From positions 1-64,000 of the forward strand of contig JANZZP010000041.1 of assembly GCA_026419335.1 (NCBI GenBank): a stretch of 64,000 nucleotides of DNA, in the 5' to 3' direction. How positions within the stretch are numbered: position 1 is the first letter of the stretch; the number at the start of each line of letters is the position of its first letter. Positions 27,726 to 36,711 of this stretch are shown here, in pieces. Position numbers and translations under genes: made by a program. The notes beneath the pieces were generated by a model. It was not told the origin of the DNA. It searched no databases and saw only the letters and a program-made list of their open reading frames with translations. Source of the stretch: Elusimicrobiales bacterium (GTDB lineage Bacteria > Elusimicrobiota > Elusimicrobia > Elusimicrobiales > UBA9959).

Positions 27726-27734
27726 TGCTATAAT
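27726..27734 (+). promoter_or_regulatory. Extended -10 promoter (TGCTATAAT) before the GT9 gene
   Basis: TGC directly precedes a perfect TATAAT (27729-27734), and the ATG at 27742 follows after 7 nt. No Shine-Dalgarno is present, so a leaderless transcript is predicted for the rightward LPS operon. Confidence 0.55.
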
Positions 27735-27741
27735 TGAATTT

Positions 27742-29214
27742 ATGAAAAAATTTTTAATTATACGATTGTCCTCATTGGGAGATATTATTTTAACATTTCC
27801 TGTACTAAGAAACATTAAAATAAATTGTCCTAATTCAGAATTATACTATCTTACAAAAAAAGAATTTAAAAAATTAATAGAATCCAATCCAGATGTTGAT
27901 AAAGTTCTTATTTTTGATAATCTTATTAAAACTATAAAATATTTAAACAAAGAAAATTTTGACTACATTATAGATTTACACTCAAATATTAGAAGTTTTT
28001 TGATTAAAGCTTTTACTAAGGCATCAAAAAAAATAACTTATAACAAAGATTCAATATTGAGATATATACTTATTTTGTTTAAATATATATCTCCTAAATT
28101 AGAAAGACATGTAATAGAAAAATATCTTGATGTTTTAAGAAAGTTAGATTTTAAAATATACACAACTACAATAACTCTTAAAAATTTTAAAAAAAATAAT
28201 AAAACTGAAGTGGATAACAATTTTAAAAAAATTATAATATTTCAAACAGCTTTTTTAGGTGATTTATTGTTAACCTTACCGGTTGTAAAAAAATTAAAAG
28301 ATAAATATCCAAAATCATATTTAAGTTTAGTTATAAGAAAAGACAATTTTGAAATTGTTAAAAATATTAAAGAAATAGATATGATCATAATTGATGATAA
28401 AAAATCAAATAAGATTAAAAATTTTATAAATATAATTAAAACTATTAGAAAAGAAAAATTTGATTTAGCTATTATGCCACATAGATCGTTTAGAACAGCT
28501 TTAATTTCTTATTTTTCAAATATTCCATTAAAAATAGGATTTGATATATTTCCAAACTCATTGTTATATGATATCAAAATACCATTTAAATGGAGTTTGC
28601 ATGATGTTGAAAGAAACATGATGTTGGTAGAAAATTTAGACTTTGAAAATGATATAATTTTTCCAAATTTTAAAATTACTAAATCAAAAAAGATAAAATT
28701 TACTAAACCAGTTATTACAATAAATCCATCCTCCGTTTGGAACACAAAAAGATGGCCTGCTTATAAATTTTCAAAATTAATAAAAATGATAACTGAAAAA
28801 TACTCAACAAAATCAATAATTATAGGTAGCAAGAATGAAAAAGAATATATTAGATTAATTGAGAAAAATATTCCTGATAACTCATTTATAAATTTATGTG
28901 GAGAAACTGATTTAGAAGAACTTATCTATATTATTAAAAATTCTGATTTGCTTATTACTAATGATTCTGGCCCTATGCATATAGCAGTTGCATGTTCTAC
29001 ACCCGTAATTGCTATATTTGGTCCAACAACAAAAGAACTTGGTTTTTTCCCATATTCCAACAATTCCATAGTAATTGAAGAAAATATAAAATGTAGGCCA
29101 TGTAGACTTCATGGTTCTAAAAAATGTCCACACAAACATTTTTTATGTATGAATTTAATAAGAGTTGAAACTGTTTTTAATTCAGTTGAAAAAATTCTAA
29201 AATATAAATTATGA
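27742..29214 (+). CDS. Doubled GT9 glycosyltransferase (heptosyltransferase-like)
   Basis: The protein has 490 residues, against about 350 for single heptosyltransferases. Residues 1 to about 160 form one GT-B N-terminal half (start FLIIRLSSLGDIILTFP). A second start-like motif (IIIFQTAFLGDLLLTLP) begins near 163, and from there a complete GT9 enzyme follows with the donor-site pattern NDSGPMHIAVA and GPTTKELGFF. The first half lacks its own C-terminal, donor-binding half. A late Cys/His cluster (CRPCRLHGSKKCPHKHFLC) is usual for heptosyltransferase II-like proteins. It likely adds heptose to the LPS core. It overlaps the deacetylase gene by 4 bp. Confidence 0.85.
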   Translation: MKKFLIIRLSSLGDIILTFPVLRNIKINCPNSELYYLTKKEFKKLIESNPDVDKVLIFDNLIKTIKYLNKENFDYIIDLHSNIRSFLIKAFTKASKKITYNKDSILRYILILFKYISPKLERHVIEKYLDVLRKLDFKIYTTTITLKNFKKNNKTEVDNNFKKIIIFQTAFLGDLLLTLPVVKKLKDKYPKSYLSLVIRKDNFEIVKNIKEIDMIIIDDKKSNKIKNFINIIKTIRKEKFDLAIMPHRSFRTALISYFSNIPLKIGFDIFPNSLLYDIKIPFKWSLHDVERNMMLVENLDFENDIIFPNFKITKSKKIKFTKPVITINPSSVWNTKRWPAYKFSKLIKMITEKYSTKSIIIGSKNEKEYIRLIEKNIPDNSFINLCGETDLEELIYIIKNSDLLITNDSGPMHIAVACSTPVIAIFGPTTKELGFFPYSNNSIVIEENIKCRPCRLHGSKKCPHKHFLCMNLIRVETVFNSVEKILKYKL

Positions 29215-30017
29215 ATAACTATTATTTTATTCCAATTCTATTTTTATTAGGATACTCACTTCGTTGGACATGGTGGTTTAAAAATCAAAAAGGACTTAAG
29301 GTTTTAGTATACCATAAAATTGGATATCCACCACATAATTCCAAACTAAAACAATTATGGGTAACTCCACAAAACTTTGAAAAACATATTTTATACCTAA
29401 TTAAAAATAACTATAAAATTATAGGTTTTTCGGAACTAAATAAATATTTTAAAGATTCTAAATCAGTTGATGATGTAGTTTTAATTACTTTCGATGACGG
29501 TTATGAAAATAATTATTTATATGCTTATCCTATATTAAAAAAATTTGGAGTAAAAGGAAATATTTTTGTAGTTTATAATACTATTGGAAAGATAAATATA
29601 TGGCATAATCCTAAAACAGAACCATGGATCAATATGGCCACTAAAGAGCAACTACTTGAAATGGATAAGAGCGGATTTATAGAGTTTGGCTCTCATACTA
29701 TGAATCATCCGAGATTAGAAAATATCTCACTTGAAGATGCTGAATGGGAAATAACAGAATCAAAAAAACAATTAGAAAATATGTTTCAAAAAGAAATTAT
29801 TGCTTTTGCTTATCCCTATGGAAATGGAGCATATAATGAAAAATTAAGAAGAATCGTGAAAAAAAGTTATATATTTGATTTTAGTTTTAAACAAGGAATA
29901 ACACCTTGGCCTTGGAATAGAGAAAATTTTCCTATAGATAGACTTTTTATAAAATATAATGAAAGAAATTTTGACTTAAAACTACATCTCTCAAAAGGAA
30001 GAAGCAGGATATTTTGA
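29211..30017 (+). CDS. Polysaccharide deacetylase (NodB domain), membrane-anchored
   Basis: The protein has 268 residues. An N-terminal membrane helix (about 4-20) is followed by the NodB fold: catalytic base motif ITFDDGYENNY, metal ligands in FGSHTMNHPRL, and FAYPYGNGAYNE. The family removes N-acetyl or O-acetyl groups from surface sugars. Its place between a heptosyltransferase and lpxK suggests an LPS-core or surface-glycan substrate rather than peptidoglycan, which is inference. It overlaps both neighbours by 1-4 bp. Confidence 0.9.
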   Translation: MNNYYFIPILFLLGYSLRWTWWFKNQKGLKVLVYHKIGYPPHNSKLKQLWVTPQNFEKHILYLIKNNYKIIGFSELNKYFKDSKSVDDVVLITFDDGYENNYLYAYPILKKFGVKGNIFVVYNTIGKINIWHNPKTEPWINMATKEQLLEMDKSGFIEFGSHTMNHPRLENISLEDAEWEITESKKQLENMFQKEIIAFAYPYGNGAYNEKLRRIVKKSYIFDFSFKQGITPWPWNRENFPIDRLFIKYNERNFDLKLHLSKGRSRIF

Positions 30018-31102
30018 TGCATATTATGCATCTTAGGGATATATTCAAAAGAAATATTGTTGGTAAATATATATTATATTTCTTATCTTCAATTTATTAT
30101 ATTCTGTTTGAAATTAATAAACTAATAAAAATATTATTCAGAAAAAAAAAGGAAGGGAAATTTCTATTTGTTTGTGTTGGTAATATATCCACAGGTGGGA
30201 CTGGTAAAACAACAATTGTTATAGAACTGGCTAAAAAACTTTATGAAAAAGGCATAAAAACTTCAATAATAATGAGAGGATATAAAAGTAAATACGAAAA
30301 AAACGATATTGTTGAAGTTGATTATTCTGATATTGAATCAATAATTAATGATCAAAAAATTTCAGATGAACAAAAACTTATGGCAATTATGCTTAAAAAA
30401 GAAAAAATTCCAATAATTGCTTCAAAAAATAGAAAACTTGCAATTGATACTGCAATAACAAAATATAAATCTGAAATTATTATATCAGACGATGGGTATC
30501 AAAATTTCAATTTTGAATATGATTACTCCGTTGTAGTTATAAACCCTAACCAAATAAATGAAAAATTATTACCATTTGGGAATCTAAGAGAACCATATAG
30601 CGGTTTAAAGAGAGCAAATATCGTTATTATAAATCATTGTGAACTTTTCAAAGAAGAAGAAATTAAAAAAATAGAAAAAATTATTTCTAAATATATTTAT
30701 AATAACAAGATATTTAGAAAATTTTATACCATAGATGGATTTGAAGATGTTATAGAAGGCCGGTCATATTCAAAAAATTTTTTTACAGGTAGAAAGATAG
30801 CTGTTATGTCTGGTATAGGAGATAATGAGCAATTTATTAATTATTTAATAAAAATTGGAGCAAAACCAGTTAAAATTTGGAAATATCCAGATCACTACCA
30901 ATACACAGAATATGATTTAATATCTATAGAAAATCTTAGAGAAAATCTACCTCTTGTAACCACCATGAAAGATGCTGTAAGAATTTTGCAAAAAGTTAAA
31001 AGGATATTTAAATCTCAGTTTTACATAACTAAAATATCTACACAAATTGATGATTCTATAATAGAAGAAATTATAATAAAGCTAAATGAAAATAATATAT
31101 AA
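30017..31102 (+). CDS. lpxK: Tetraacyldisaccharide 4'-kinase
   Basis: The protein has 361 residues from ATG 30017, which overlaps the previous stop (TGATG); ATG 30026 is an alternative. The P-loop VGNISTGGTGKTT, the switch-like IIMRGYKSK and the DDGYQNFNF segment are characteristic of LpxK. The enzyme phosphorylates the lipid A disaccharide precursor at the inner membrane; an N-terminal hydrophobic helix (ILYFLSSIYYILFEI) serves as anchor. It overlaps the GmhB-fusion gene by 17 bp. Confidence 0.95.
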   Translation: MHIMHLRDIFKRNIVGKYILYFLSSIYYILFEINKLIKILFRKKKEGKFLFVCVGNISTGGTGKTTIVIELAKKLYEKGIKTSIIMRGYKSKYEKNDIVEVDYSDIESIINDQKISDEQKLMAIMLKKEKIPIIASKNRKLAIDTAITKYKSEIIISDDGYQNFNFEYDYSVVVINPNQINEKLLPFGNLREPYSGLKRANIVIINHCELFKEEEIKKIEKIISKYIYNNKIFRKFYTIDGFEDVIEGRSYSKNFFTGRKIAVMSGIGDNEQFINYLIKIGAKPVKIWKYPDHYQYTEYDLISIENLRENLPLVTTMKDAVRILQKVKRIFKSQFYITKISTQIDDSIIEEIIIKLNENNI

Positions 31103-32420
31103 ATTCTCAACTGATAAAAAACCAACAATATTTTTAGATAGAGACGGAGTTATCAACTTTGATAAAAAAGGAAAATATATAACATCAATAAAAGATGTTA
31201 AAATTTACAAAACTGCAATTAAAGGATTAAAAAAAATTAAAGGATACTATCTTATAATAATTACAAATCAATCAGCAATTAATAGAGGTTTGTTGACAAT
31301 AAAAAAAGCAATAAAAATAAATAATTTTATAGTTAGAAAGCTTAAAAACAATAAAATTACAGTACATGCTTTGTATTTTTGTCCTCATACTCCGAAAGAA
31401 AATTGTAACTGTAGAAAACCAAAAACAGGCTTGATAGAGGAAGCATCTAAAGATTTTAATATTGATATGAATCATTCTTTTATAATTGGAGATAAAGTTT
31501 CAGATATAAAACTTGGCAAAAAAATAGGAATAAAAACCATTTTTGTCCTAACTGGTCAAGGGAAGATTGAATTTAAAAAAAATAAAAATTTAGCTGATTT
31601 TGTTGTGCCAAATCTTATAAACATAAATAAAATAATTTATAGTTTATTTTTAATTTTATTTTTATTTTGTTCTCAAATAAATGGAGAATATACAGACAAT
31701 CCTCTTGATAAAATGTTTATCAAATTCTCAACAATATCGATAGTTGAAAGATTCGAGTATGATATATATTGGGGTTTTCTTAATGTTGGCACAGCGTCTA
31801 TAGAATATGTAGGAATATATCAAAACGAGCAAGGATTTAAAGCATATAGAATAGAATCTAGAGCAAGTTCTAATCAATTTATAGATAAGTTTTTTAAAGT
31901 GAGAGATATAAATATATCTTATCTTGATACCGATATGAGTAAATCATATGGTTATTATAAAGATATAAAAGAAGGCAAATATGAATTCAAAGAATATACT
32001 ATAATAGATTATAAATCAAAAAGATTCTATGGCATTCATTTAAAAAGCAATAAAATAAAAGAACATTCAGGAATAATAGAAAATAATACCTTTGATATCT
32101 TATCATCACTTTTCGTTGTCATGAAATCATCTGATATAGATAAAAAAAAGAGTATTGAGATAATAACTAAAAATTCTAAAAAAATAGATATCATAAATCA
32201 TGGAGTATTTAAAATCAAAACAAATTTAGGAGTATTTAATGCTTACAAATTAGAACCAACTGTAGGAGAAGATGGTATATTTATTGCAAAAAAAGGTAAA
32301 AGCATGTATGTATATATTTCTAAGGATGATAGGTTACCATTACTTTTAGAAGCAGAAGTTTTTATTGGTAATGTTAAGGCTGTGCTTAGAAAATATACTA
32401 TTGAAAAAAGAACAAATTGA
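31086..32420 (+). CDS. GmhB heptose-bisphosphatase fused through a membrane helix to a DUF3108-like domain
   Basis: The protein has 444 residues. Residues 1-175 are a HAD phosphatase of the GmhB type: catalytic Asp18 and Asp20 in FLDRDGVINF, zinc ligands in CPHTPKENCNC (Cys99, His101, Cys107, Cys109), and IIGDKVSDIKLG. GmhB removes the 1,7-bisphosphate C7 phosphate in ADP-heptose synthesis in the cytosol. Residues about 183-200 form a hydrophobic helix ending SQING, like a signal peptide. Residues about 205-444 resemble the DUF3108 domain of envelope proteins (YDIYWGFLNVGTASIEYVG). A joined reading frame from two ancestral genes or a lost stop are both possible. Confidence 0.8.
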   Translation: MKIIYKFSTDKKPTIFLDRDGVINFDKKGKYITSIKDVKIYKTAIKGLKKIKGYYLIIITNQSAINRGLLTIKKAIKINNFIVRKLKNNKITVHALYFCPHTPKENCNCRKPKTGLIEEASKDFNIDMNHSFIIGDKVSDIKLGKKIGIKTIFVLTGQGKIEFKKNKNLADFVVPNLININKIIYSLFLILFLFCSQINGEYTDNPLDKMFIKFSTISIVERFEYDIYWGFLNVGTASIEYVGIYQNEQGFKAYRIESRASSNQFIDKFFKVRDINISYLDTDMSKSYGYYKDIKEGKYEFKEYTIIDYKSKRFYGIHLKSNKIKEHSGIIENNTFDILSSLFVVMKSSDIDKKKSIEIITKNSKKIDIINHGVFKIKTNLGVFNAYKLEPTVGEDGIFIAKKGKSMYVYISKDDRLPLLLEAEVFIGNVKAVLRKYTIEKRTN

Positions 32421-32962
32421 AATATTATAAAATATGTTTTATGAAGTTTTTAAAGTGGGGAGCATTTATTTTCCTGTCTTTTAATTCAGAAATAATTTAT
32501 TCATTACAATCGCCAAATTATAAAATAACTAATTTAACAATGAATTCACTCTCAAATAATAGTTCTAAGATATCATATACATTTAGCTTAGATCAAAATA
32601 TATTAGATATAGGATATACTATTTTTTCTTCAAATATTTATGACATACATTCTGGAATCCTTTCTTTAAATAGAGGGCCTGAAGATAATGTAGCAAAAGC
32701 TTATGCCTTTCCAAATCCATGTAGTGTTAAAAATGGATGTAATGCAATAACATTTACTAAACTTAGTTTAAAATGCCAAATTAAAATATTTGACATATCA
32801 GGAAAAGAAGTTATAACATTGTATAAAAATACAAACTCAGAAAAACATTCATGGGATTTGAAAGATAAATATAATATTAATATACCAAGTGGACTATATA
32901 TCTTTTATATCAAAGACCCAACTGGAACAATAAAAAAGGGAAAGATGATTATAATAAGATAA
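32417..32962 (+). CDS. Exported protein with C-terminal T9SS type-A-like sorting module
   Basis: The protein has 181 residues. A signal peptide (about residues 9-30) is followed by a Ser/Asn-rich segment and, from residue 94, a module with AYAFPNPCSVKNG, IKIFDISGKEVITLY, WDLKDKYN, and IPSGLYIFYIKD, ending KKGKMIIIR. This is the pattern of type-A C-terminal sorting domains and FlgD-like Ig domains found at the ends of surface proteins in Bacteroidota and several candidate phyla. No Por/T9SS secretion genes are in the window. The start overlaps the previous gene by 4 bp and the giant repeat protein follows after 18 bp. Confidence 0.7.
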   Translation: MKYYKICFMKFLKWGAFIFLSFNSEIIYSLQSPNYKITNLTMNSLSNNSSKISYTFSLDQNILDIGYTIFSSNIYDIHSGILSLNRGPEDNVAKAYAFPNPCSVKNGCNAITFTKLSLKCQIKIFDISGKEVITLYKNTNSEKHSWDLKDKYNINIPSGLYIFYIKDPTGTIKKGKMIIIR

Positions 32963-32980
32963 ATTTATTGGAGGAAATTT

Positions 32981-35900
32981 ATGAAAAAATTTTTCTTTTA
33001 TCTTTTATATTTGTCAATTACATGTAATAACACTTACAGCGGTGAAGTTCTTCCTGGAAGTGTTCCAGGAAGTATAGTTTATCAAGGAAGAATAGAAAAA
33101 AATAATGCTCCATTAAATGGAATAGTTCATTTAAATTTTAAGATATATGGAAGCTTAACTGGTAGTGATATGTTATGGGAATCAGGATATATAACAGCAG
33201 AAGCAAGAGCAGGTATTTTCTCAGTAACATTTAATCCTCCTTTAAACATTTTTACCCAAGGACAACCGAGATATATAGAGATAGAAGTTGAAGGTGAAAG
33301 ATTAACTCCAAGAGAAAAAATCAATTCTGTTATATACTCAATGATTTCAAAAAAATTGGAAGATGGAGCTTCACTCCATCTTGCTTCGGCAGTCATAGGT
33401 ATACCACTTTCGTCTTATCCAAACTATTATAACCAAAAACTTATAGTTTATGGAGGAGGCATATATACTGACCAAATATGTTTTTATCCACTTGGGAACT
33501 GTATGTCAGCACCAGGAGAAGCAACTGTAACATCTACACTATTTTCATCTTCAACTGTTAGAATAAGAGCAGATATTGATAATGACTATATCGGTGATAT
33601 ACTTTTTGAAACAAGAGGTGCTAATGAAATAGCAAGATTTTCAAACAATGGAAATTTTGGCATAGGAACAACAAATCCTATTGAAAAACTTCATATATCT
33701 GGTAATGCTTATATATCAAATAATCTTACTATAGGAAACGATATAAATTACTCAGGTATTTTTAATGCTGGTATCTTGAGAGGTCAAAATTTAGAACAAA
33801 TAAATGTTGGCGTTACAGATAACAGAATAGATTTTATTGTAAATGGTATAACAAGAGCATCATTAAACGGTTCTAATTTAGGTATAGGTACGACAAATCC
33901 ATCTTATTCACTTGATGTTTATGGTGATATGAGAGGGTATACTCTTAATATTTCTACTATAAATTTAAACAATGAAATAAGAAACCTCTCAGGGCATATA
34001 AATCTTCAAAGTTCTAGTATATATAACGTCGGAATTGGAACCTCTACTCCTACCGAAAAACTTCATGTAGCAGGTACAATTAAATCAGACAATGGCATAC
34101 TTACCACATCAGCAACATTCACTTCAGATGTAAATATTTTAGGGAATCTATATGTAACTAAGTATGGTAAAAAAATAGAACTATCATCAACAACTGTTTA
34201 TGGAACCTTAAATGTTGTTGGAGAATTTCTTGTCAATCAAGATAAAATTGCTGCATTAGCATCCTCCCAGACGTACTCTGGAATAAATACTTTTACCTCA
34301 AAAACAAATATTTCAAGTCATATTTATATAACAAATGGACTGATGGTATATGGCGCAAATTCAGAAGCTTTTGGTAGTGGAAAATATATTCAAATTGGAA
34401 ATCCTTTATCAGCAACTGAAAATGCTATATTATATTTAGCAGGTGGTACTAATGCATCTTCACGTCTTAATTTTTATACCGGAAACACAAATAAAATAGT
34501 TGAATTATCAGCAACCTTAAATTCATTTAGGATTACTCATTCAAATTCTGATACTCTTAAGTTTTATATTGATTCATCATCTACAACAATATATGGCCCT
34601 ATAATTAGTTTATCTACTTCCGTCTTAGCAACACCTGTAATTTATATAAACTCAAATGGAAACACTGGAATAGGTATTACAAATCCTGATGAAAAACTTG
34701 TTGTAAAAGGTAGTATAAAACTTTCTGGGAGTGGTTCATCTATTGTATTTTCAGATGGAACTACTATGGATAGTGCTTCTCTTGGTTCCGCAAGTGGTGT
34801 TTCAAGTCCTGGAGATGCAACAATATATGCAGATTCTGATGTGAATGGAAGTGGTTCAATTATTTTAAAGACTAATAATATAACAGCTGGAATAATAACA
34901 AATTCTGGGAAAATTGGCTTTGGAACATTAAATCCTCAGGAGAAACTTCATATTATAGGTGATGTAATGATAGGAAATACTTTAAACCCATATTCTGGAG
35001 ATTCTAAGAGTGATCTACTTGTTGAAGGCAATTTAGTTGTTGATGGATATTTTAAACAGAGATCAACAATACCAGCTGAATTTGAATCCATATATATTAG
35101 AGGTAATGTTTTTTTATCAACAGGAACAACCTCGAAAACTGGTATAGGAACTCTTAACCCTTCTTATAGATTAGATGTAGATGGTGATATTAATTTAACT
35201 GGAGGTTTAAGAATAAATGGAATTCAAATAATATCAACATCAAGGTCTATGTCAAATCTAACTGGAATTTCATCATCAGGTGATATTAATTTTTCTGGAC
35301 TTTCTCCACTAAGATTAGTAGCAACAGATAATTCTAGTAGGTTAGTTAGTTCTATATCATCAACAGACCTTATGAATTCTGTATCAGGAACTACTGGGAC
35401 TGGTAACCTTGTTTTCGCTTCAAATCCAACTTTAACAAACCCTACAATTAATACCGGTATAATTGTCTCTGGTTGGGGAAACTTTTCACAAGGAGTCACA
35501 GCTTCAAGTGGTACTTTCACAAATACAGGTGATTATTCGCTTAGAACAAGCTCTGGTATAAATGTATTAAGTGGTACTATAAATTTAAACAATACAGTAC
35601 GAATAAAAAATCTTCCTTCTCCAATTGAATCATCTGACGCTGCAACTAAGGACTATGTAGATCAAATAGGTGGTGGGGGGAGTGATACAGGAGCTTGGGT
35701 TAAATCAGGAAATAACATTGGAGTCGCAAATAATCTTGGAAGCATAAACGATAAAGATATTGATTTTATAAGAAACAACTCTACTCAATTTTCAATGCTT
35801 AGTTCAGGTGTAAATTTTTATGTGCCAATAATATCAAATAATCATATCACTGCATCAAGCGCTACCTTTAGTAGTAATGGTGTAGGAGCACCAATAATTA

Positions 35901-36688
35901 GATTTACAAATAATGTTTATATCTCATCAACTACCTCATCAAATTATGGTGGAATATATGTTTCCACTCATATATACTTGCCTTCAGGAAGTATATATTA
36001 TGGTAATGGAAGTGGGATAACAAATGTAAATGCAGCAAATGTTACATGTTCAGACTGTGTTTCACTTACTTCTGAAACACAAGGAGATTATGTAAGTAAT
36101 ATAAATGGTGGGACAGGAATATCAGTTTCTGGAACACCAGGAGAAGGATGGACTCCAACAATATCACTTACAGGACAAGCACTTGCTTTACATAATCTTT
36201 CTACAAATGGAATCATTGTTAGAACGAATTCAGCTAATATAACAGCAAGAACTATTACAGCTGGCAGTGGAATTTCAGTTACTAATGGTGATGGAATTAA
36301 TGGAAATCCAACAATATCAGTTTCTGAATCAGCACTTAATTTAAACAATTTAACTGGACCTTTAAACCTTAATAAAGGTGGGACTGGTACAGATCTTAGT
36401 TCAGCTTCAAACGGTCCAGTTAAAAAATCAGGAGCATATTTAACAGTTGCTTCTATAAATTTAGCATCAGAAGTTTCCGGAATATTGCCAACCTCAAATG
36501 GTGGAACTGGTAATAATACATTCTCAACAAATCAACCTATTATATACAATGGAACTTCTTTATCTTCTTTTAGTGGTTTTAATGGTTCTTTTATAGTAGC
36601 AAAATCTACGGATTCAACAAAAGGATGTATGCAACTGAATTTTCAATACGGAATACTTTCAAGTACCCAAACAGCTACTTGCCCTTAA
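32981..36688 (+). CDS. Large tail-fibre-like surface protein with GIGTTNP repeats
   Basis: The protein has 1235 residues and a strong GGAGGAAA ribosome site. A signal peptide (1-20, ending TYSG) precedes a beta domain (SIVYQGRIEKNNAPLNG, IYGSLTGSD, LWESGYITAEARAGIF). Then come six units of the kind GIGTTNPxxKLxVxG at about residues 225-725, long Ser/Thr/Asn/Gly-rich beta stretches, and at the end several GGTG units (SNGGTGNNTFSTNQP), as in phage tail fibres. There is no C-terminal S74 chaperone. Lysines are sparse and the composition differs from its neighbours. It is probably an exported fibre or adhesin; no phage genes surround it. Confidence 0.75.
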   Translation: MKKFFFYLLYLSITCNNTYSGEVLPGSVPGSIVYQGRIEKNNAPLNGIVHLNFKIYGSLTGSDMLWESGYITAEARAGIFSVTFNPPLNIFTQGQPRYIEIEVEGERLTPREKINSVIYSMISKKLEDGASLHLASAVIGIPLSSYPNYYNQKLIVYGGGIYTDQICFYPLGNCMSAPGEATVTSTLFSSSTVRIRADIDNDYIGDILFETRGANEIARFSNNGNFGIGTTNPIEKLHISGNAYISNNLTIGNDINYSGIFNAGILRGQNLEQINVGVTDNRIDFIVNGITRASLNGSNLGIGTTNPSYSLDVYGDMRGYTLNISTINLNNEIRNLSGHINLQSSSIYNVGIGTSTPTEKLHVAGTIKSDNGILTTSATFTSDVNILGNLYVTKYGKKIELSSTTVYGTLNVVGEFLVNQDKIAALASSQTYSGINTFTSKTNISSHIYITNGLMVYGANSEAFGSGKYIQIGNPLSATENAILYLAGGTNASSRLNFYTGNTNKIVELSATLNSFRITHSNSDTLKFYIDSSSTTIYGPIISLSTSVLATPVIYINSNGNTGIGITNPDEKLVVKGSIKLSGSGSSIVFSDGTTMDSASLGSASGVSSPGDATIYADSDVNGSGSIILKTNNITAGIITNSGKIGFGTLNPQEKLHIIGDVMIGNTLNPYSGDSKSDLLVEGNLVVDGYFKQRSTIPAEFESIYIRGNVFLSTGTTSKTGIGTLNPSYRLDVDGDINLTGGLRINGIQIISTSRSMSNLTGISSSGDINFSGLSPLRLVATDNSSRLVSSISSTDLMNSVSGTTGTGNLVFASNPTLTNPTINTGIIVSGWGNFSQGVTASSGTFTNTGDYSLRTSSGINVLSGTINLNNTVRIKNLPSPIESSDAATKDYVDQIGGGGSDTGAWVKSGNNIGVANNLGSINDKDIDFIRNNSTQFSMLSSGVNFYVPIISNNHITASSATFSSNGVGAPIIRFTNNVYISSTTSSNYGGIYVSTHIYLPSGSIYYGNGSGITNVNAANVTCSDCVSLTSETQGDYVSNINGGTGISVSGTPGEGWTPTISLTGQALALHNLSTNGIIVRTNSANITARTITAGSGISVTNGDGINGNPTISVSESALNLNNLTGPLNLNKGGTGTDLSSASNGPVKKSGAYLTVASINLASEVSGILPTSNGGTGNNTFSTNQPIIYNGTSLSSFSGFNGSFIVAKSTDSTKGCMQLNFQYGILSSTQTATCP
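33652..35190 (+). repeat. Six degenerate GIGTTNP coding repeats
   Basis: Units begin near 33652, 33876, 34027, 34661, 34911 and 35137, each coding a version of (N/K)xGIGTxNPxxxLxVxGxxxx. Spacing is irregular and the DNA is diverged, so they are old protein repeats, not a recent tandem array. Each unit likely starts a beta-strand layer of a fibre stalk. Confidence 0.75.
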
Positions 36689-36693
36689 AAGTT

Positions 36694-36711
36694 TTTTAAT
36701 TTAAATTAAAA
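36694..36711. terminator. Candidate bidirectional terminator
   Basis: An exact 18-bp AT-only palindrome (TTTTAATTTAAATTAAAA) with further T-runs lies between the convergent fibre gene and waaA, reaching into the waaA stop codon. Such AT-only stems are weak, so the call is tentative. Confidence 0.3.

Noticed and set aside
33652..35190. CRISPR or tandem DNA repeat array
   Set aside because: The repeated units are irregularly spaced and conserved only at protein level.
35224..36348. Minus-strand frames of 86-98 residues inside the large repeat protein
   Set aside because: They mirror the Ser/Thr/Gly-rich codons of the fibre gene and lack start signals.
32981..36688. Prophage suggested by tail-fibre-like repeats
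   Set aside because: No capsid, terminase, portal, integrase or lysis gene is nearby; the protein has its own signal peptide and is flanked by LPS genes.
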